Assembly (NCBI RefSeq): GCF_000262755.1
Contig: NZ_AFEU01000002.1
Coordinates: 558,001-622,000 of the forward strand
Direction: 5' to 3'
DNA: 64,000 bases
From: Bacillus methanolicus PB1
Lineage (GTDB): Bacteria; Bacillota; Bacilli; Bacillales; Cytobacillaceae
The first letter of the stretch is position 1, and each line of letters opens with the position of its first letter. A model generated the notes under the pieces. The model searched no databases, had not been told where the DNA came from, and worked only from the letters and a program-made list of their open reading frames with translations. The position numbers and the translations under genes were made by a program. Shown here in pieces: positions 63,160 through 64,000 of this stretch.

Positions 63160-64000
63160 TTGAACAAACATAGAATAGCATTTTTGTTTCTATTATTTCT
63201 TTTTATGATTGTTCCATTCCATGTAAGTGCTGCAGAGGCAATTCAACCATTGCCCACACCAAAAAAAGAGGAAATCAAACAGAAATGGATTGAGCTAGAT
63301 CAAAACAGATTTAGTTTGGAAAATCCGTTTCTCGAGCAGCCATCCGTTCAACTACCATATAGAGCGGGGGTTTTACATAAAGAGTATATTAAGCAGGGAG
63401 TAAATACGGCCAATTTTTATCGGTACATGTCCGGCCTTCCTATGAATCTGATCGATACAGATGAATTAAATGCTATTTCCCAATATGGAGCCGTGGTAAC
63501 AGCGAAAAATGGGTTCTTATCACATTATCCTCAACGTCCTGCGGATATGCCTGAAGATTTTTATGAGAAAGGGTATGAATCTGCAAGTACTAGTAATCTT
63601 GCACAAATGTTGCAGGGAAGTGAAACAAGAAATTTTCTTTCTTATTCTGTAGATATGTATATGGATGATTCTGATCCCTCCAATATCAGCAGAGTCGGTC
63701 ATCGGATGTGGGTGTTGTCACCAAATATCTCAGAAATCGGATTTGGATTGGCTCCGGGAGGGAAATATTGGTTTTCACCGCTAAATGTCATAAGTAGCTT
63801 TGATTGGGAACCAAAGTTTTCTTACAACTATTTTGCTTATCCGAGTACAGGCTCTTATCCGAAAGAATATTTCGAAGTGGATGCCGCTTGGTCTATCAGC
63901 CTGAATCCTGACTTGTTCAATGTGAACGAAGCAAACGATTTAACTGTAAAATTAGTCCGTGAATCAGATGGGAAAACATGGGATTTTACATATGGGCAGG
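63160..64000 (+). CDS. Secreted CAP-domain (SCP/PR1-like) protein, 3' end beyond window
   Basis: Open to the window edge (at least 280 codons). TTG 63160 follows TAGAAAGGAAGAAAG. The signal peptide is MNKHRIAFLFLLFLFMIVPF, HVSAAEA. A CAP-like domain follows (about 70-190): the N-terminal helix with VNTANFYRYMSGLPMNLI, HYPQRPADMPEDFYEKGY, and VGHRMWVLSPNISEIGFGLA. A beta-rich region begins near 215. CAP proteins are common in spore-formers (YlbC/YkwD type); function mostly unknown. No TTG-start alternative fits better. Confidence 0.78.
   Translation, partial: MNKHRIAFLFLLFLFMIVPFHVSAAEAIQPLPTPKKEEIKQKWIELDQNRFSLENPFLEQPSVQLPYRAGVLHKEYIKQGVNTANFYRYMSGLPMNLIDTDELNAISQYGAVVTAKNGFLSHYPQRPADMPEDFYEKGYESASTSNLAQMLQGSETRNFLSYSVDMYMDDSDPSNISRVGHRMWVLSPNISEIGFGLAPGGKYWFSPLNVISSFDWEPKFSYNYFAYPSTGSYPKEYFEVDAAWSISLNPDLFNVNEANDLTVKLVRESDGKTWDFTYGQ

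Overview
This window comes from a low-to-moderate GC, spore-forming, flagellated Gram-positive of the family Bacillaceae. The evidence is sporulation genes (spoIID, spoIIQ, spoIIID), mbl next to flhO/flhP, strong GGAGG-type ribosome binding sites, frequent GTG/TTG starts, and gene order matching the Bacillus atp-murA-spoIID-spoIIQ-spoIIID-mbl-flhOP-fabZ-ssb-ywqAB backbone. An 11-subunit complex I operon and a large S-layer protein fit the Geobacillus / B. cereus / B. smithii part of the family better than B. subtilis. I cannot name a species.

Layout. 1-4 kb: end of the ATP synthase operon (atpA 3' part, atpG, atpD, atpC) and its terminator. 4-4.9 kb: a gene-free spacer with two phased short-period repeat arrays and a probable ASCH-domain relic. 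5-15 kb: nuoABCDHIJKLMN, a complex I without the NuoEFG electron-input module. 15-30 kb: conserved chromosomal genes (ywzB-like DUF1146, ywmB, murA, spoIID, a VanZ-like gene, spoIIQ, spoIIID, mbl, flhO, flhP, an EpuA-like gene, fabZ, a lipoprotein, a heptad-repeat coiled coil, ywpF, ssb, a small coiled coil, a TerC-family gene). 30-37.5 kb: DJ-1/PfpI protein, gapN, a NERD-domain gene and an XRE regulator embedded in 20-bp repeat arrays, an unknown gene, and an IS200/IS605 element with a broken tnpA. 37.6-47 kb: YwqA-like SNF2 helicase and YwqB-like SWIM protein, an NlpC/P60 endopeptidase, a PBP3-like transpeptidase and an S41 protease. 47-64 kb: an S-layer island with one intact S-layer gene, one disrupted S-layer-type gene, two further S-layer relics, a mazEF toxin-antitoxin pair, at least five IS21-family remnants, and the start of a CAP-domain protein running off the window.

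How the genes work together. The nuo and atp products form most of the proton-motive-force and ATP-synthesis machinery. murA, mbl, pbpC-like, NlpC/P60, the S41 protease and the S-layer genes build and remodel the cell envelope. spoIID, spoIIQ and spoIIID act in engulfment and mother-cell gene control.

The most unusual features are non-coding. (1) A family of degenerate tandem arrays built on TTTATGAGCC (reverse GGCTCATAAA), with an exact 20-bp (three loci) or about 21-bp (one locus) period. (2) A dispersed family of palindromic, MITE-like intergenic elements built on GGGTCTGACCC / GGGCCAGGCCC, at about 12 sites. (3) A roughly 57-bp, six-copy tandem repeat between flhO and flhP whose last copy carries the flhP ribosome binding site. 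No tRNA, rRNA or CRISPR array was seen.
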